Assembly: GCF_000372725.1 (NCBI RefSeq)
Contig: NW_005200507.1
Coordinates: 942,737 to 1,006,736 of the forward strand
DNA length: 64,000 bases
Origin: Emiliania huxleyi CCMP1516
Taxonomy: Eukaryota > Haptophyta > Isochrysidales > Noelaerhabdaceae
Direction of reading: 5' to 3'
The translations under genes were made by a program, and so were the position numbers. The notes under the pieces were generated by a model. That model was not told the origin of the DNA, ran no database searches, and worked only from the letters and a program-made list of their open reading frames with translations. How positions within the stretch are numbered: position 1 is the stretch's first letter; every line of letters begins with the position of its first letter. Below are positions 10,598-20,460 of this stretch, in pieces.

Positions 10598-11096
10598 CTC
10601 ACTGCGCACGGAGCGCTCGGCTGCTCGCCGCCGCCGCCGCGCGTCCCGCGCCGCCACGCTAGTTGCCCCCCCTTGCCGGACGCGCGCTCTGTGCAGCGGC
10701 GCAGAGCGCGCGTCTCTGGCACAGACGGAGCAGCGACCGCGCCAGCGGCCGCTGCTCCGCCCCTCCGTCGCGCGCGCCGCGCGCGCGCTGCCGCCGCCGC
10801 CGCCGCCGCCCCCTCCTCGCCGTCTTCCCCACCCCTACCCTCTGTTGCCCGCACGCGCGCGCCGCGCGCTGCGCGCCCCCGCCCCCACCCCCGCCCCCGC
10901 CCCCGCCCCCGCTCCCAAGCGCCCCTTCCCCGGTGGGTGTGCGTAGAAAGTGAAACCGATCGAGAGGTGGCAGAAGCCGCCGTGTGTGACACATATTGCG
11001 GCACGTGTGACGTGAGTGTGTGAGAGACATATTGGGGTTTGGGGAGAGCCCCGGCGCGCGCGCGCAGCACGCGGGGCGTTTTTTATGCAATCAAAC
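10598..11096. other. GC-rich intergenic region, no gene recognised
   Basis: CCG and CCCCG-type low complexity dominates 10620-10920, giving artefactual open frames on both strands. A pair of ACATATTG-containing segments (10989, 11028) is the only other pattern seen. Confidence 0.45.
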
Positions 11097-11104
11097 ATGC
11101 AAAC

Positions 11105-12005
11105 CTGAGGGAGGGTGTAGAGGATGTAGAGTGTAGAGCGCTGTAGAGCTGTAGAGATGTAGAGCGCTCTGGAGCGCTGTAGAGCTGTAGAGCTCTACAT
11201 CCGCCGCGTGACGAGGCGGGTGCGTTGTAGAGCGATGTAGAGGCGCTCTACAACGTGAAATCTCTACAACAAACTCTACATCATAATAAGCGGCGAACGA
11301 GGCACGGACCACGGTCGCTCTCCGACATGAGGCGCGTTGCACTTGCCAGTTCTGCCCTGGCCTTCTGTGTGCCCGCCCAATGGGTGGGAGGTGCCTCTGC
11401 TGCTGTGGCATGCCTCACGGCTGCGACTGGCCGGCGCCTCGGCGCGTCAGCTCGGCTCGGCGTAGCGATCGTGGCCAGCGCAACTCGCCTGGACTCAACG
11501 CTCAGCCAGGAGCTCCCGCACGCGCTGGCGCGAGTCATGGCGCATGCAACGCGTCTGAATGCTCGCCTCGCCTCGCGCAAATGCGACCGTCCTCGCAGCC
11601 GACAAGTCCACCGCCTGCTAAAGAAGCACTGCGACGAATGCGGCACCGGCGACGCATGGCAGGCCAGGCTGGTCATGACGCAGTTGTAGGGTGTTGTGTG
11701 TCGTCAGAGTGACTCTCTGTGTGTCAGGGATAGTCAGGGCCGTCCATCAGAGCTCCAGTAAGCTCGGAGACACCCCATTAGCGCGGCTCGACCTCTTTGA
11801 GTCACTGCCTTCCCGGCGGTTTGGCTGTAGAGCCTCTACAACAAACTCTACAGCAAAATCGCGCTCTACATCGCTCTACAACGCACCCGCCTCGTCACGC
11901 GGCGGATGTAGAGCTCTACAGCTCTACAGCGCTCCAGAGCGCTCTACATCTCTACAGCTCTACAGTGCTCTACACTCTACATCCTCTACACCCTCCCTCA
12001 CTCAG
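11105..12005 (+). mobile_element. Non-autonomous DNA transposon (hAT-like MITE), copy 2
   Basis: This 901-bp element has inverted ends of about 135 bp (left CTGAGGGAGGGTG, right CACCCTCCCTCACTCAG with a 4-bp end duplication) and an 8-bp target duplication ATGCAAAC at 11097-11104 and 12006-12013. It shares its core with the copy at 8915-10010 in opposite orientation. The core has several open frames, but none has a recognisable transposase, so it is non-autonomous. The clear duplication and readable ends suggest fairly recent movement. Confidence 0.8.
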
Positions 12006-12066
12006 ATGCAAACGGGACGGCCTGCGCAGCCTCTAACTATATTTGTTATCTCTCTTGATTTTGTGC

Positions 12067-12165
12067 TTCCACCAGGCGGCAGATAAAAGAAAGAAAGAAA
12101 ACAGCCAACCCAAGGGAGGGATGGGAGGACGGCACGCCGCCACCACACAGGGATTTTAAGGCAGG
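12067..12165 (-). mobile_element. LINE subfamily 2 3' end and (CTTT)n tail
   Basis: On the minus strand the conserved end CTTAAAATCCCTGTGTGGTG, then CCTCCCATCCCTCCCTTGG, is followed by a CTTT tail. It sits directly upstream of the Asf1-like gene start and may be part of its 5' untranslated region. Confidence 0.7.
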
Positions 12166-12206
12166 TCCATCGCTGCCCGCGTACAGATTTTTTTCTAACG
12201 ACCGGC

Positions 12207-12750
12207 ATGGCTGACGCGGGCCCGAGCATCAGTGCCCTGAGCGCAGGCCCCAACAACTGCGCGCTCGAGGAGGCCATCACGCTCGAGATGGACTTCACCA
12301 CTCCACGCGAACTGCCGGCGGGCAGCTGGCGCGTGCGGGTGCGCTTGTGGTGGCCTCTTGCCGGCCGGCTCAGCTCTCACGCTCCTGCCCGTGTGCGCCG
12401 CAGTTCGTCGCCGACACGGCTGGCTCGTGCAAGGTCGTCGAGCTTGGCTCGACGGATGCGCAGCGCTACCCGGAGGGGCCGGGTAAGATGAGGTTCCACC
12501 GCGACTCTCTCGACGTGATGCACCTGCAGCGGGCGATCCTCTGCAACGTCGGGCTGATGACGGCGCCGCCGCGCTCCCACCGGGCCCGCGACGGAGCGCC
12601 GCGGCGACAGATGCCCCGCCCCGTCCCTCCCACCCGCAGGCCACGCTGCTAGACGGCGACGACGAGGTGCTGGAGGTGCCGATGGTGGTGCACGTCACGC
12701 CGGACAGTGCGGGCAAGCTCTTCAGGTCAATATACAACCCGCTGGAGTGA
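12207..12750 (+). CDS. Small Asf1-like beta-sandwich protein (hypothetical)
   Basis: Three exons, 12207-12338, 12404-12562 and 12640-12750, join in frame to about 133 aa (MADAGPSISALSAG at the start, SIYNPLE at the end). Intron 1 is GT-AG and intron 2 is GC-AG. The strand order (ALEEAITLEMDF; GSWRVR-FVADTAG; VVELGS; GPGKMRFHRDSLD; LDGDDEVLEVPMVVHV) resembles an immunoglobulin-like Asf1-type fold: an LE-F strand, a W-V-YV strand, a G-F-F segment and a final V-V-V strand. True Asf1 is longer and its histone-binding residues cannot be confirmed here, so I call only the fold. An intron-spliced ciliary or chaperone role would be guesswork. Confidence 0.5.
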
Positions 12751-13140
12751 ATACGCCGGGATCATAGCGTCGCGCCGAGAGCCCGAGCGGGGCCGAGGCC
12801 GCCACCGGGGTGCTGCGGCAGGGGCGGACCTCAGTAACGTCTACACACCGAAGGGCGTTCGTCTTTCGTTCTCGCGCACGGTACTCTCACGTGTCACGAG
12901 CCCTTGCTTCTGAAAAGAGTCTCGTTGTAACAAAAGCCGTTGTTCTTTGCTGCGGCTCCCAGCGGCTCCTCTGCGATGCCCTTCCCGAAAAGTCACCCTC
13001 GGGAATGTTCTTACCACATTCTAGATTACTAACTGAAAATCTCTGACGGCGGCGGCGGCACCGGTTGGCACGAGCCGCACCCGCTCCCGTGAGCCGTCAC
13101 GATGTGTGTTTTTGCACCGGGTCGGTTGGGTCTGCTGTTA
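12751..13140. other. Intergenic, nothing recognised
   Basis: This is the 3' flank of the Asf1-like gene. No repeat ends, RNA gene or protein similarity were seen. Confidence 0.4.
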
Positions 13141-13570
13141 TAAAGAAAGAAAGGAGGAAAACAGACAACCCAAGGGAGGGGTGGGAGGACGGCACGCCGC
13201 CACCACACAGGGATTTTAAGGAGAGGGGTGTGATGCGCTAGCCGTCGCGCCCACCCTTGGCCTTGGGAGTCTGCCTCTTCCTATCTCTCTTCGCAGTCTC
13301 TCCGCCGATTCTCGCTGCAACCTTCATTGTGGCTTCATGCCACCTCGCGGTCGTCCCACTCTCGTCGTTCTCTCTCTTGTCGCTTCTTCCTCTGTCGCGT
13401 CGCTCTCCTCTGCCTCGTTCGAGCTCTCCTCGCGCAAGGACGACTCTTCTGACGCTCACTGATCATTTGCCGCGGCAAGTCATATCGTTGCTCAGGTCCA
13501 CTCTCTCTTCGAACACTTGTACCTCCACGGATGATGCTGGCGCTGGGATCCCCTTCGGGTGTTCGTGACT
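13141..13570 (-). mobile_element. LINE subfamily 2, 5'-truncated copy
   Basis: The minus strand reads from a segment like that at 1930-2050 (CGAAGAGAGAGTGGACCTGA) through the GGCATGAAG/GCAGCGAGAAT block and the CTCTCCTTAAAATCCCTGTG end to a tail of CTTT units at 13141-13155. It is the same family as 1505-2175, with internal deletion. Confidence 0.7.
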
Positions 13571-13572
13571 GC

Positions 13573-14110
13573 TGTTATAAGGAATATAAAAGAGCAGTCA
13601 TCTCCATGGAGAGATGGGCGACGCACACGAACACAGAGGGACAGTGCGCACCCCGCCCCGCTCGCAGGGCGTGCATCACACAGGTGGACTGTGTGACTCC
13701 TTGGGTTCTGGGGACTCTTGACACAGAAAAAAGAAAGAAAACGGACAACCCAAGGGAGGGATGGGAGGACACAGAGGTGTGCTAGTCGCTATTCTCCGAC
13801 AATTCCGACATGTCTGACGGGCAGTTCGGGCTCGAGCGGTCGCGGTCGCGGCCAGCGCGCGGGGCCCGGCTAGGGTTGCCGGGCGAGATCTCGACCCACG
13901 CGCCGGAGCGCGCGTGGTGCTTGAGCAGCCGGGCGGTCGCCGCAGCCACCTCGAAGGGTAGCTCGTCGAGCCACTCGCCGAATGTGCCCTCGTCATCCTG
14001 CGCCGCAGCGGAGGAATTGCTCACCTAAGCCGTACGCGCGGCAGGCCCGGTAGAGCGCCTCGTTCTGGATCTCCTCCGGCGCCTCGGAGTCGTAGCCGCA
14101 AACGGAGGAG
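13573..14110 (-). pseudogene. Dispersed repeat carrying a small conserved ORF, copy 1
   Basis: The minus strand reads YDSEAPEEIQNEALYRACRA, then AYGLGEQFL, then, after a small change of frame, DEGTFGEWLDELPFEVAAA and LLKHHARSGAWVE. The same protein, diverged, is at 53080-53330 on the plus strand, and the two copies also share the downstream CATCTC-GGAGATGA-containing end (here at 13573-13720). The downstream end alone recurs at 43138-43240. I do not recognise the protein. Its repetition with a shared 3' end implies a mobile or retro-copied unit. A LINE tail has been inserted inside this copy at 13727-13767. Confidence 0.55.
13727..13767 (-). mobile_element. 41-bp tail-only LINE insertion with 7-bp target duplication
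   Basis: The 41 bp are the last bases of LINE subfamily 2 plus its tail (minus strand CTCCCATCCCTCCCTTGGG, then TTTTCTTTC). GACACAG flanks it on both sides (13720-13726 and 13768-13774). The related repeat at about 53400-53415 has the uninterrupted site CTCTGTCAAGAG, serving as an empty-site reference. Confidence 0.75.
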
Positions 14111-14274
14111 CCGGCAGAAGAGGCCCGCTTCGCAGGCGGCGCGTCGGGCGAAGAGGAGCGGGAACGCCGCGGCGGCCCGCGCGCGGAAAGCGCGTTCCTG
14201 TCGACTCGGGGCTTGGTGCGCGGCCGCGCTTGGCCGGCCGGATTGTGAGGCTGTTATAAGCAAGTGCCGGCAAG

Positions 14275-14345
14275 GAATTCCCGCGAAAATTCTTTTCCTC
14301 AGTCCCGTGCCCAGTGTTGTGCGAGGGAGATTTCTCGTAAAATTC
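14275..14345 (+). repeat. Dispersed motif GTGCGAGGGAG..GTAAAATTCTT
   Basis: CAGTCCCGTGCCCAGTGTTG followed by TGCGAGGGAGATTTCTCGTAA occurs here, at about 26565-26620 and in part at 56117-56147. Two of the three copies lie within 100 bp of the start codon of a gene. It could be the end of an undescribed repeat or a promoter-carried element. Confidence 0.45.
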
Positions 14346-14411
14346 TTTTCCTCTCTGGCTTCCCACACGCCGCGCGGTGCTGCGGAAGCACACGAGGAGC
14401 CCTGCGTTCGG

Positions 14412-15225
14412 ATGGAAGACATCCACCGCTGGAAGGAGATCATCGAGGACAAGTCCTCGAGCCTAAAGGACTATGTCGAGGACAAGGTTGCTCAGGCGCC
14501 GAGCCTGCGCGAGCTGGCTCCGAGCCTGCGGGAAATGGCGCCTTCCAAGCAGGATCTTCTCCGGCGGCTCGGATCGATCTGCGGCGTGAGCGCGGACGAC
14601 GACGACGCGGTTCTAAAGTGCGACTCTCGCCCCGCCTGGGATCCTCCGGCGCGCGCGACCGGCCCTCACCCACCTTCCCCCTTTGTCCCTCTGCAGCCGG
14701 CAGCGCCTCATACTCGAAGAGGAGGACCTGCCGCTCGAGGTGCCAGCCTACTCGCGCTCCGCTTACGTGTCGCCCGCACTGCCGCCATCGCAGAGCGGCC
14801 AGGCTGGCCAGGCCGGGGCCGCGCCGGTGACCGCGCCCGTCGCTGCAGTTTGCCCCGCGCAGCCTCGGCTCGACCGATCCGCAGCCTCGCCCTCCAAGGC
14901 AAACGGCAAGCGCAAGGCGGTCATCGCCGCGCCGGCCGCCGCGAGCAGCAGCGCATTGGACGAGGCGAGACCGTCCGCCAGCGGTGCGGCCGCGCCGCCA
15001 GTCGGGGCGGCCGCCGCCGCAGCGAGCTTTCCGACGGAGCGGCCGCGGGCGGTGGCGGCCGGCGCGAGCGCTGCCAACGGAGAGGCCAACGGGGGGCAAA
15101 GGGAAGAGGGGGTGGAGAGCGAGCTGGACAGCATAATGGCGCAGGTGGCCTTGCTGGAGGAGCAGGGGAGGATGGTCGAGGCCTCCTCGCTGATGGCGAG
15201 TGCTTTGGCGCGGGCTGGCCAGTGA
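14412..15225 (+). CDS. Hypothetical two-exon protein
   Basis: Exon 1 starts at ATG 14412 (MEDIHRWKEIIEDKSSSLKD) and has paired SLRELAPSLREMAPSK segments. A second exon, starting near 14704, reads RLILEEEDLPLEVPAYSRSA and runs to a stop at 15223-15225. The donor is not certain: GTGAGC after SICG (about 14589) with acceptor CAG at 14703 keeps frame, but a later donor is possible. The middle is Ala/Ser-rich and disordered; the end (LDSIMAQVALLEEQGRMVEA) is a predicted helix. I do not recognise the family. Confidence 0.5.
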
Positions 15226-15284
15226 CTCTCGCGGAGCTGCACGTCCGCACCGGCGGCGGCGGCAGGATCGCTTGAGGGGGAGGG

Positions 15285-15285
<1 letters not shown>

Positions 15286-15364
<79 letters not shown>
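15286..15364. repeat. (GT)n microsatellite
   Basis: About 39 uninterrupted GT units lie in the 3' flank of the preceding hypothetical gene. The following 15365-15570 holds GT/GGGAG-rich sequence with no gene. Confidence 0.95.
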
Positions 15365-15366
<2 letters not shown>

Positions 15367-15569
15367 CCCGGGGCGCGATTGGGAGTGGTGGTGGTGGCAG
15401 CGGGGCGAGGGCGTGGGTGTGGTTTGTGGGGAGGGAGCGAGTGTGTGCGAGTCCGACGGTGGGGAGGGACCATGCAGGGAGACGCTACTCTTCTTTTACC
15501 TATTTTGCTCATATGAATCACATTCAACAAGAACCCGCGCCTACGCGCTGCTCCGGCAAAATCCAAAAA

Positions 15570-17810
15570 AGGAAATATAAATAAATAAAAGCGGACACAC
15601 ACCTGTCACCTCTCTACTGTGTCTGTGAGATGGGTAAAAGGAACAGTTTAATGTACGTTCCCGCCCGTGCGATCTTTGTGCAGGGTTCTTTGTGGGTGTG
15701 GTCGGCAACTAGCCGGGGTCGTCCTCCCGATGGGGGACTAGCACTAGCCGCGTCTACCGTCTTCCACATTGTCCCTCGGGTCGTCCCGGCTGCTCCTAAT
15801 CTTTTCGTACAGCCTCCTGCTGATCTTCGCAACATCCTGCTCCCTCCCTCGTCTCGCCCTGCGCGTCTGCTCCGCCTCACCGTCGTCTGCCCTGCGTCGT
15901 CTGGTGACGGGTCCTCCATAGTCGGTTGAGGTCGCCGCCCTCCTCGTGTCGTGCCTCTTCCCAACGTTCCCTCGGCGGCCGATGCCGTCTGCTCCGGCTC
16001 CCCAGTCCCCGGGTCTGCCCTGCTCTCGTCTGCGCTAGTTTCTGTGTCCCTCGTCTTCTTTCTCCTATGCGTCGATTCCTTTTCGCGTGAGCACCACCCT
16101 GAGCCCGCCCAGCAGCTGAACCGCTCCCTAAGTCGAAGGAGCATCATCAGTCTCACCCACTTCGCTCGCTGCCCACTGTCTCAGCTCCCTCCCGCTTGAG
16201 CCGCCGTCGCGGCCCTCGTTTCTCCCACAGGCTGTTGGCCCGTCCCTGCGTTGCCTGCGTTATCCCTCCTCCTCCGCGACTCCCTCAAGGCCGGCCGGGC
16301 CTCCTTCCACCCAGCGAAGAGCTTCCTCAGCCACTCGATGTGTTCCTCTCTCTTCATTATGCGCGCGGTAGCCTCATCGTTGAGCTGGATCCACCTCTGC
16401 ACCGCTCCCGTCGCCGCCTCGGCCACGACTTGCAAGTTCCTCGTAACCCCGGCGCCAAGGTCCCTCCGACTCCTCTCCGAGAGATCATCCACCAGCGCCG
16501 GCAACACCCCCCCGACGGCTGGGGCTAGTGCATCGTACCCGTCCTCATCCAGCACCCTATAGCGTGAGCCCTTCAGCGCAGCGACATGCGCCATCCTCAG
16601 CGTCTTCAGCGTATCCTTGGAGTCGGGTGCCGCCTGTGCTACTTTGCTGATCGCCGTCCCCGTCTGCGCTCGCGCTACTCTGAGGAACCATCTGGCCTGC
16701 TCCCTATTCCCCAGGCAGGCGCCGCTAAGCAAGTGCGCCATCGTTGCTCTAGGCGGGTTCTCGTCTTCCTCGGTCCATTGCTGCGCGGCTTTCCGCACGA
16801 TCGGACACAGCGGGTCCCGCTTACCTTTAGTGCTGCCCTCCTCGCCGCGTCCCTCGCGGCCTTACAGACGAGGCAGCCCCTGAGTTCGCTCCTTGTGGCG
16901 GCGCCCGGGGTCTCTCTCCCCGCCTCTCCCCGCATGATCCTCTCGTGGTGCGCTCCGTGTGGCACCCCCGCCTGCTGCCGCACCCGCGCTCCCATGACGG
17001 TCTTTGTCACCACGTTATGATCATCCACGTCGGCGAATCAATCTCGCGCTCGCCGTGCAGATCCTTGATCCGCTGGCGCTTGTCCCATTTGTGTCTCGTC
17101 GTTCCCCTGACCACATCGCTCCACAGCGGCCCCGTCACCCCTGCCGTGTGCGACCCCGCCGTGAGCCCCTCGCCGAGCCGTCCTCGCACCCACTCGTTCG
17201 TGTGGCCGCGTGTGGCGTAATAGGTCCTCCGGTCCAGTACGTCTCCCCTCCACTCTCCGTCTGCCGTCCTCCGGCGGTCCGTGTACAGGCACGGGCGTGT
17301 CCTCACTGCTTCCCGGATGACGGCGGTGGCATCCTCAATCTCGCTGGCCCCCATGTATGCCGTCGCCGCGGCGTCGGCGTAGGCGTTGCTAGCGCACCCC
17401 GCGTGGCTCGGTACCCACAGGAACGTGACGGATTCAAGCTGGGCGCGATATCGGCATATCCCCTCGATCCCACTCCCGGAGCCCCTCAAGAGAGCCTTTT
17501 CGGTACGCCGCCTCGATCTGCTGTAGCGCGGGCTTGCAGTCGCTCAAGACGAGGCACCTCCTGTCCGCCGCATCTTCCGCCGTTGCCATCTTACGCAGGT
17601 AAGCCAGCACCGCGTACATTTCCGCGTCTATCACCTGCCAGTCGTCTGGCAGTCTGCCGCCCCACAGCCCCTGCCCAAACGCGAGCCGCAGCTCATCGTC
17701 CCCACCTTCGAGCTGTCCAGATCCCTCGACGGGTCTCCCGAATCGGGCCGGCCCTTTGTACACCCCATACGACACAACTGGTCGCGGCACGAACCTATGC
17801 AAAAAAAGAG
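15570..17810 (-). mobile_element. 5'-truncated LINE (subfamily 1) with RNase H domain
   Basis: Reading on the minus strand, the RNase H part (about 17640-17350) carries VIDAEMYAVL (catalytic Glu), LVLSDCKPALQQIE (catalytic Asp) and FLWVPSHAGCASNAYADAAA (His, Asn, Asp). It is followed by a charged C-terminal region (RPCLYTDRRR, then a helical part at 16798-16181 with GACLGNREQARWFLRVARA) and a short terminal part at 16150-15650. The 3' end has TTTTACCCATCTCACAG, then GTGTCCGCTTTTATTTATTTAT. No reverse transcriptase is present, so the copy is 5'-truncated. The truncation and microsatellite tail argue for a non-LTR element. A GAGA tract lies near the break at 17820-17845. Confidence 0.75.
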
Positions 17811-18074
17811 AGTAGAGTCGGCTCCGCGAGAGAGAGAGAGAGAGATCCGCGCGCTCTCGCCTCTCCAAAAAAGTTCCGTCGCCGCACGCGGGATTTTGGC
17901 GATTGCGCAATATGCGCATATGTGGGGGCGCTGTTGGCAAAATTGGGGGCTCGCTCCGTCTCCTCTCACGCCTCCGTTGGTCCGAGGTGCGGTGTCCCAA
18001 AGTCCGTGTCCCAGAGCATATCGACCTCTTTGATACACACACATTCTGATATAGCGCGCTCACGGCCCCAGTAT

Positions 18075-19031
18075 TCACTTCACAGGAAACGTGCTGTGCA
18101 GGTCGCGCGGCCGGCGGCCTTGTGCTCCTCCGGCGGCGTCGCGGCCAGAGTGGCAGCAGCTCGCCTCCGCGGCGCACGCGCCGCAGTGGCGCCGGAAGAT
18201 TGCCTCGTCGTCGCTCAGGTACCGTTGCAGCGGCGCCAGCAGGTGGGGCGGCACCACCGGCTCGGCGGAGGCGGCGCGCTTCCGGCGGCGGGTCGGGTTG
18301 ACGTTGCCGGTGGCGTTGAAGAGGCAGCGCACGCCGACCGCCGCCGCCATGCAGGCGAGCCGCTGTGCGAGCAGCCGCCTCGAGTAGCACACGTAGACCG
18401 ATCTCGGGTCCTCCTTGTCGACGAAGCGGCGGAGAGGGTGAAAGTGCGCCGACCATGCCCAGCTGGCGAGGGCCTGTGGCGCGTTGACGATAAGCTGCGC
18501 CGTCGCGCGGTGCGGCGACGAGCCGTTGAGCAGCCCATCGAGGAAGCTTTTCCACGGGAGCCGACGCGCCGGCTTGAGAAGGAGCGTGGCCTGCGGGTTG
18601 CCGCGCGAGAGAGCGGACAGCTCGCTCGAGCCCTGCTGCCAAAAGTCAAACGAGGATTGCAGCCGCTCGAGTGGCGCGCGAAGGACGACCAGCGGCCGGA
18701 GCCCCACCTTGAGCACGTCGCTCTCCGCCGTCGAGTGCGCCCGCCTCTCGATGACGATGTCGTCGCACCGGTCGCCGAGTGCATGCCGCACCGCAAGCCC
18801 TCCCGTCTTTGGCACGTGGACTAGTCCAAAGCGCGCAGTGGGCAGCTCGCCTGGTTCCAACCCTGGCGGTGGCGCTGTTGCAGAGCTCTCCAGACGGAGG
18901 AGCAGGGCGAACGCGGCAAAGGTGGAGAGCACAAGCCACAGCGGCACGCGGATGGCCATTTGGAAAAGGGGCTGACGCGGGGTTCGGGCTCCGAGGAGGG
19001 TCGGCCAACCACCGGCTGGCATCTCAGCCAT
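18075..19031 (-). CDS. Membrane-anchored sulfotransferase-family protein
   Basis: A single exon of 318 aa. Alternative Met codons exist; the second (18959, MAIRVPLWLVLSTFAAFALL) starts directly at a single N-terminal transmembrane segment, giving a type II Golgi topology. The PAPS 5'-phosphosulfate loop is VHVPKTGGLAVRHAL. The 3'-phosphate-binding segment is probably VVLRAPLERLQSSFDFW. Later parts (ARSVYVCYSRRL-like, GVRCLFNATGNVN) fit the C-terminal half of carbohydrate sulfotransferases. Cys-rich residues CGACAAEASCC near the end may form disulphides. The role is probably sulfation of a glycan or scale/mucilage polysaccharide; the substrate is unknown. It is directly next to a LINE on the 3' side. 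Confidence 0.7.
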   Translation of the reverse strand: MAEMPAGGWPTLLGARTPRQPLFQMAIRVPLWLVLSTFAAFALLLRLESSATAPPPGLEPGELPTARFGLVHVPKTGGLAVRHALGDRCDDIVIERRAHSTAESDVLKVGLRPLVVLRAPLERLQSSFDFWQQGSSELSALSRGNPQATLLLKPARRLPWKSFLDGLLNGSSPHRATAQLIVNAPQALASWAWSAHFHPLRRFVDKEDPRSVYVCYSRRLLAQRLACMAAAVGVRCLFNATGNVNPTRRRKRAASAEPVVPPHLLAPLQRYLSDDEAIFRRHCGACAAEASCCHSGRDAAGGAQGRRPRDLHSTFPVK

Positions 19032-19067
19032 ACCCTCCTACCGCGAATGGGTGAGATCTAGGCATGT

Positions 19068-19488
19068 CAGCCATCCTTAAGTCACATGGCAGCCCATCAT
19101 GGCTGCATACAGCATCCTTCCTTGCCACTCCGCCCAGTCATACAGCCGTCGCAGCCATCGGCCGCGGAGGATGGCTGTCGCGAATACCGAATTTTACCCA
19201 GCCTTCTCGCCGCCCCCGACACGAGTGCAGGTGGCTCCCTCTCGCTCCGCGAGCCACCCGCCCTTGTTCTGGATGGCTGGCGTCGTTATCTCTCCAGCCA
19301 TCTCCGGCCGATGCGCGATGGCTGCGACGGCTGTATGACAGCCATCTTGCTAGCCATCTTGCGGCCGGGCGGATGGCTGGGACGCACGCTGGCTGCACTG
19401 GCTGGTGCGCAGCCAAGATAGCGCGTGCTTGGGAGCGCGGAGTGGCTAGGATGCTTTAATTGCAGCCACGTGACTTTAAGGATGGCTG
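19068..19488. mobile_element. MITE with 27-bp TIRs and internal GGATGGCTG motifs
   Basis: The left end CAGCCATCCTTAAGTCACATG and right end (complement CAGCCATCCTTAAAGTCACG) form inverted repeats of 26-27 bp around 421 bp. The interior repeats GGATGGCTG/CAGCCATC about a dozen times in both orientations. No matching target duplication was found at the exact edges. No protein is encoded. Confidence 0.65.
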
Positions 19489-20084
19489 TGAAACAGGGAG
19501 CGCAGTCTCATCCCAGGTGCACATTTCGAGGTTAGCCAGGAGGGTCTATCCCGAGGGGCCGAAGTCACGAGGGTCTGTCCCGAGGTCCCGAGGTAGAATA
19601 GCGGTGGAGCACCGCAATAGGTAGGGAGGCCCGATTTTGACCGCCCGGGGAGGAGGGGGGGGGGGGGGGGGGCAAAAAAAATGCTGCCCCCCCCCGTTTT
19701 GGAACCGTCCATCCCCTCGAGAACCCAGTAGGTCATGGTTGCTCTGGCAGGCTCCCGAGAGGCCCTGCACCCCCGGAATGGTAAAAGCCGCCAAGCCAAC
19801 CCGCCGGCCGGAGCCCTTATTCACAAAGGGGGGGCAAACGGGTATTTTCGCTTCGCTGCACGGCTGGGAATAGGTAGGTACGGTGGGGCACGGAGCCTGG
19901 CGGTGGGCGCCCGCAACAGGTAGGCAGTGGGGCGCTTTGGCGCTACTCAGTGTCAACAAGACCCCGCCACTAAGCACTATCCGGGTAGGCCGCCGAACCC
20001 AGGGCGGGCGTCCCATGAGCCATGTACCCGGCATCATTAAATGCATTCGATCCAGTTTCTTGAGCACAGACGTCATCAGCCGCC
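19489..20084. other. Non-coding region with G-run and A-run
   Basis: There are G and C runs (19651-19672, 19685-19693), a short CCCGAGG repeat (19550-19590) and two GGTAGG(T/C)A-type repeats (19619, 19875, 19918). Open frames on both strands cross it without recognisable protein. It may be another dispersed repeat unit. Confidence 0.35.
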
Positions 20085-20460
20085 GAGGGAACGTTGGGAA
20101 GAGGCACGATAAGGAGGGCGGCGACCGCAACCGACTATGGAGGACCCGTCGCCAGACGACACAGAGGGCAGACGACAGGGAGGCGGAGCAGACGCGCAGG
20201 GCGAGACGAGGGAGGGGGAGCAGGCGACTTTGCGGAGATCAGCAGGAGGATGTACGAAGAGATTAGGAGCAGCAGGGACCCGCGAGGGACCATGTGGAAG
20301 ACGGCTAGTGCTAGTCCCGGCCGGGAGCGGACGACCCCGGCTAGTCGCCGACCACGACACCCACAAAGAACCCTGCACGCCTGCACACAAAGATCGCAAG
20401 GGCAGGGAGACTTGCTCCATTTTACCCATCTCCCAATTGAGGTGTCTGCTTTATTTATGT
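20085..20460 (+). mobile_element. LINE subfamily 1 3' fragment
   Basis: This is the reverse complement of about 15600-15975, sharing CCGCCGAGGGAACGTTGGGA, CGACTATGGAGGACCCGTCG, ACCCACAAAGAACCCTGCAC and the TTTTACCCATCTC end, then GAGGTGTCTGCTTTATTTAT. It is 5'-truncated far below the RNase H domain, in opposite orientation to the larger copy 4 kb away. Confidence 0.75.

Noticed and set aside
15285-15584. Poly-Val/Cys frames in the GT array and poly-Thr/His frames in the 43.2-kb CA array
   Set aside because: Pure microsatellite translation.
19064-19459. Open frame of 131 aa
   Set aside because: It lies wholly inside the MITE made of GGATGGCTG words.
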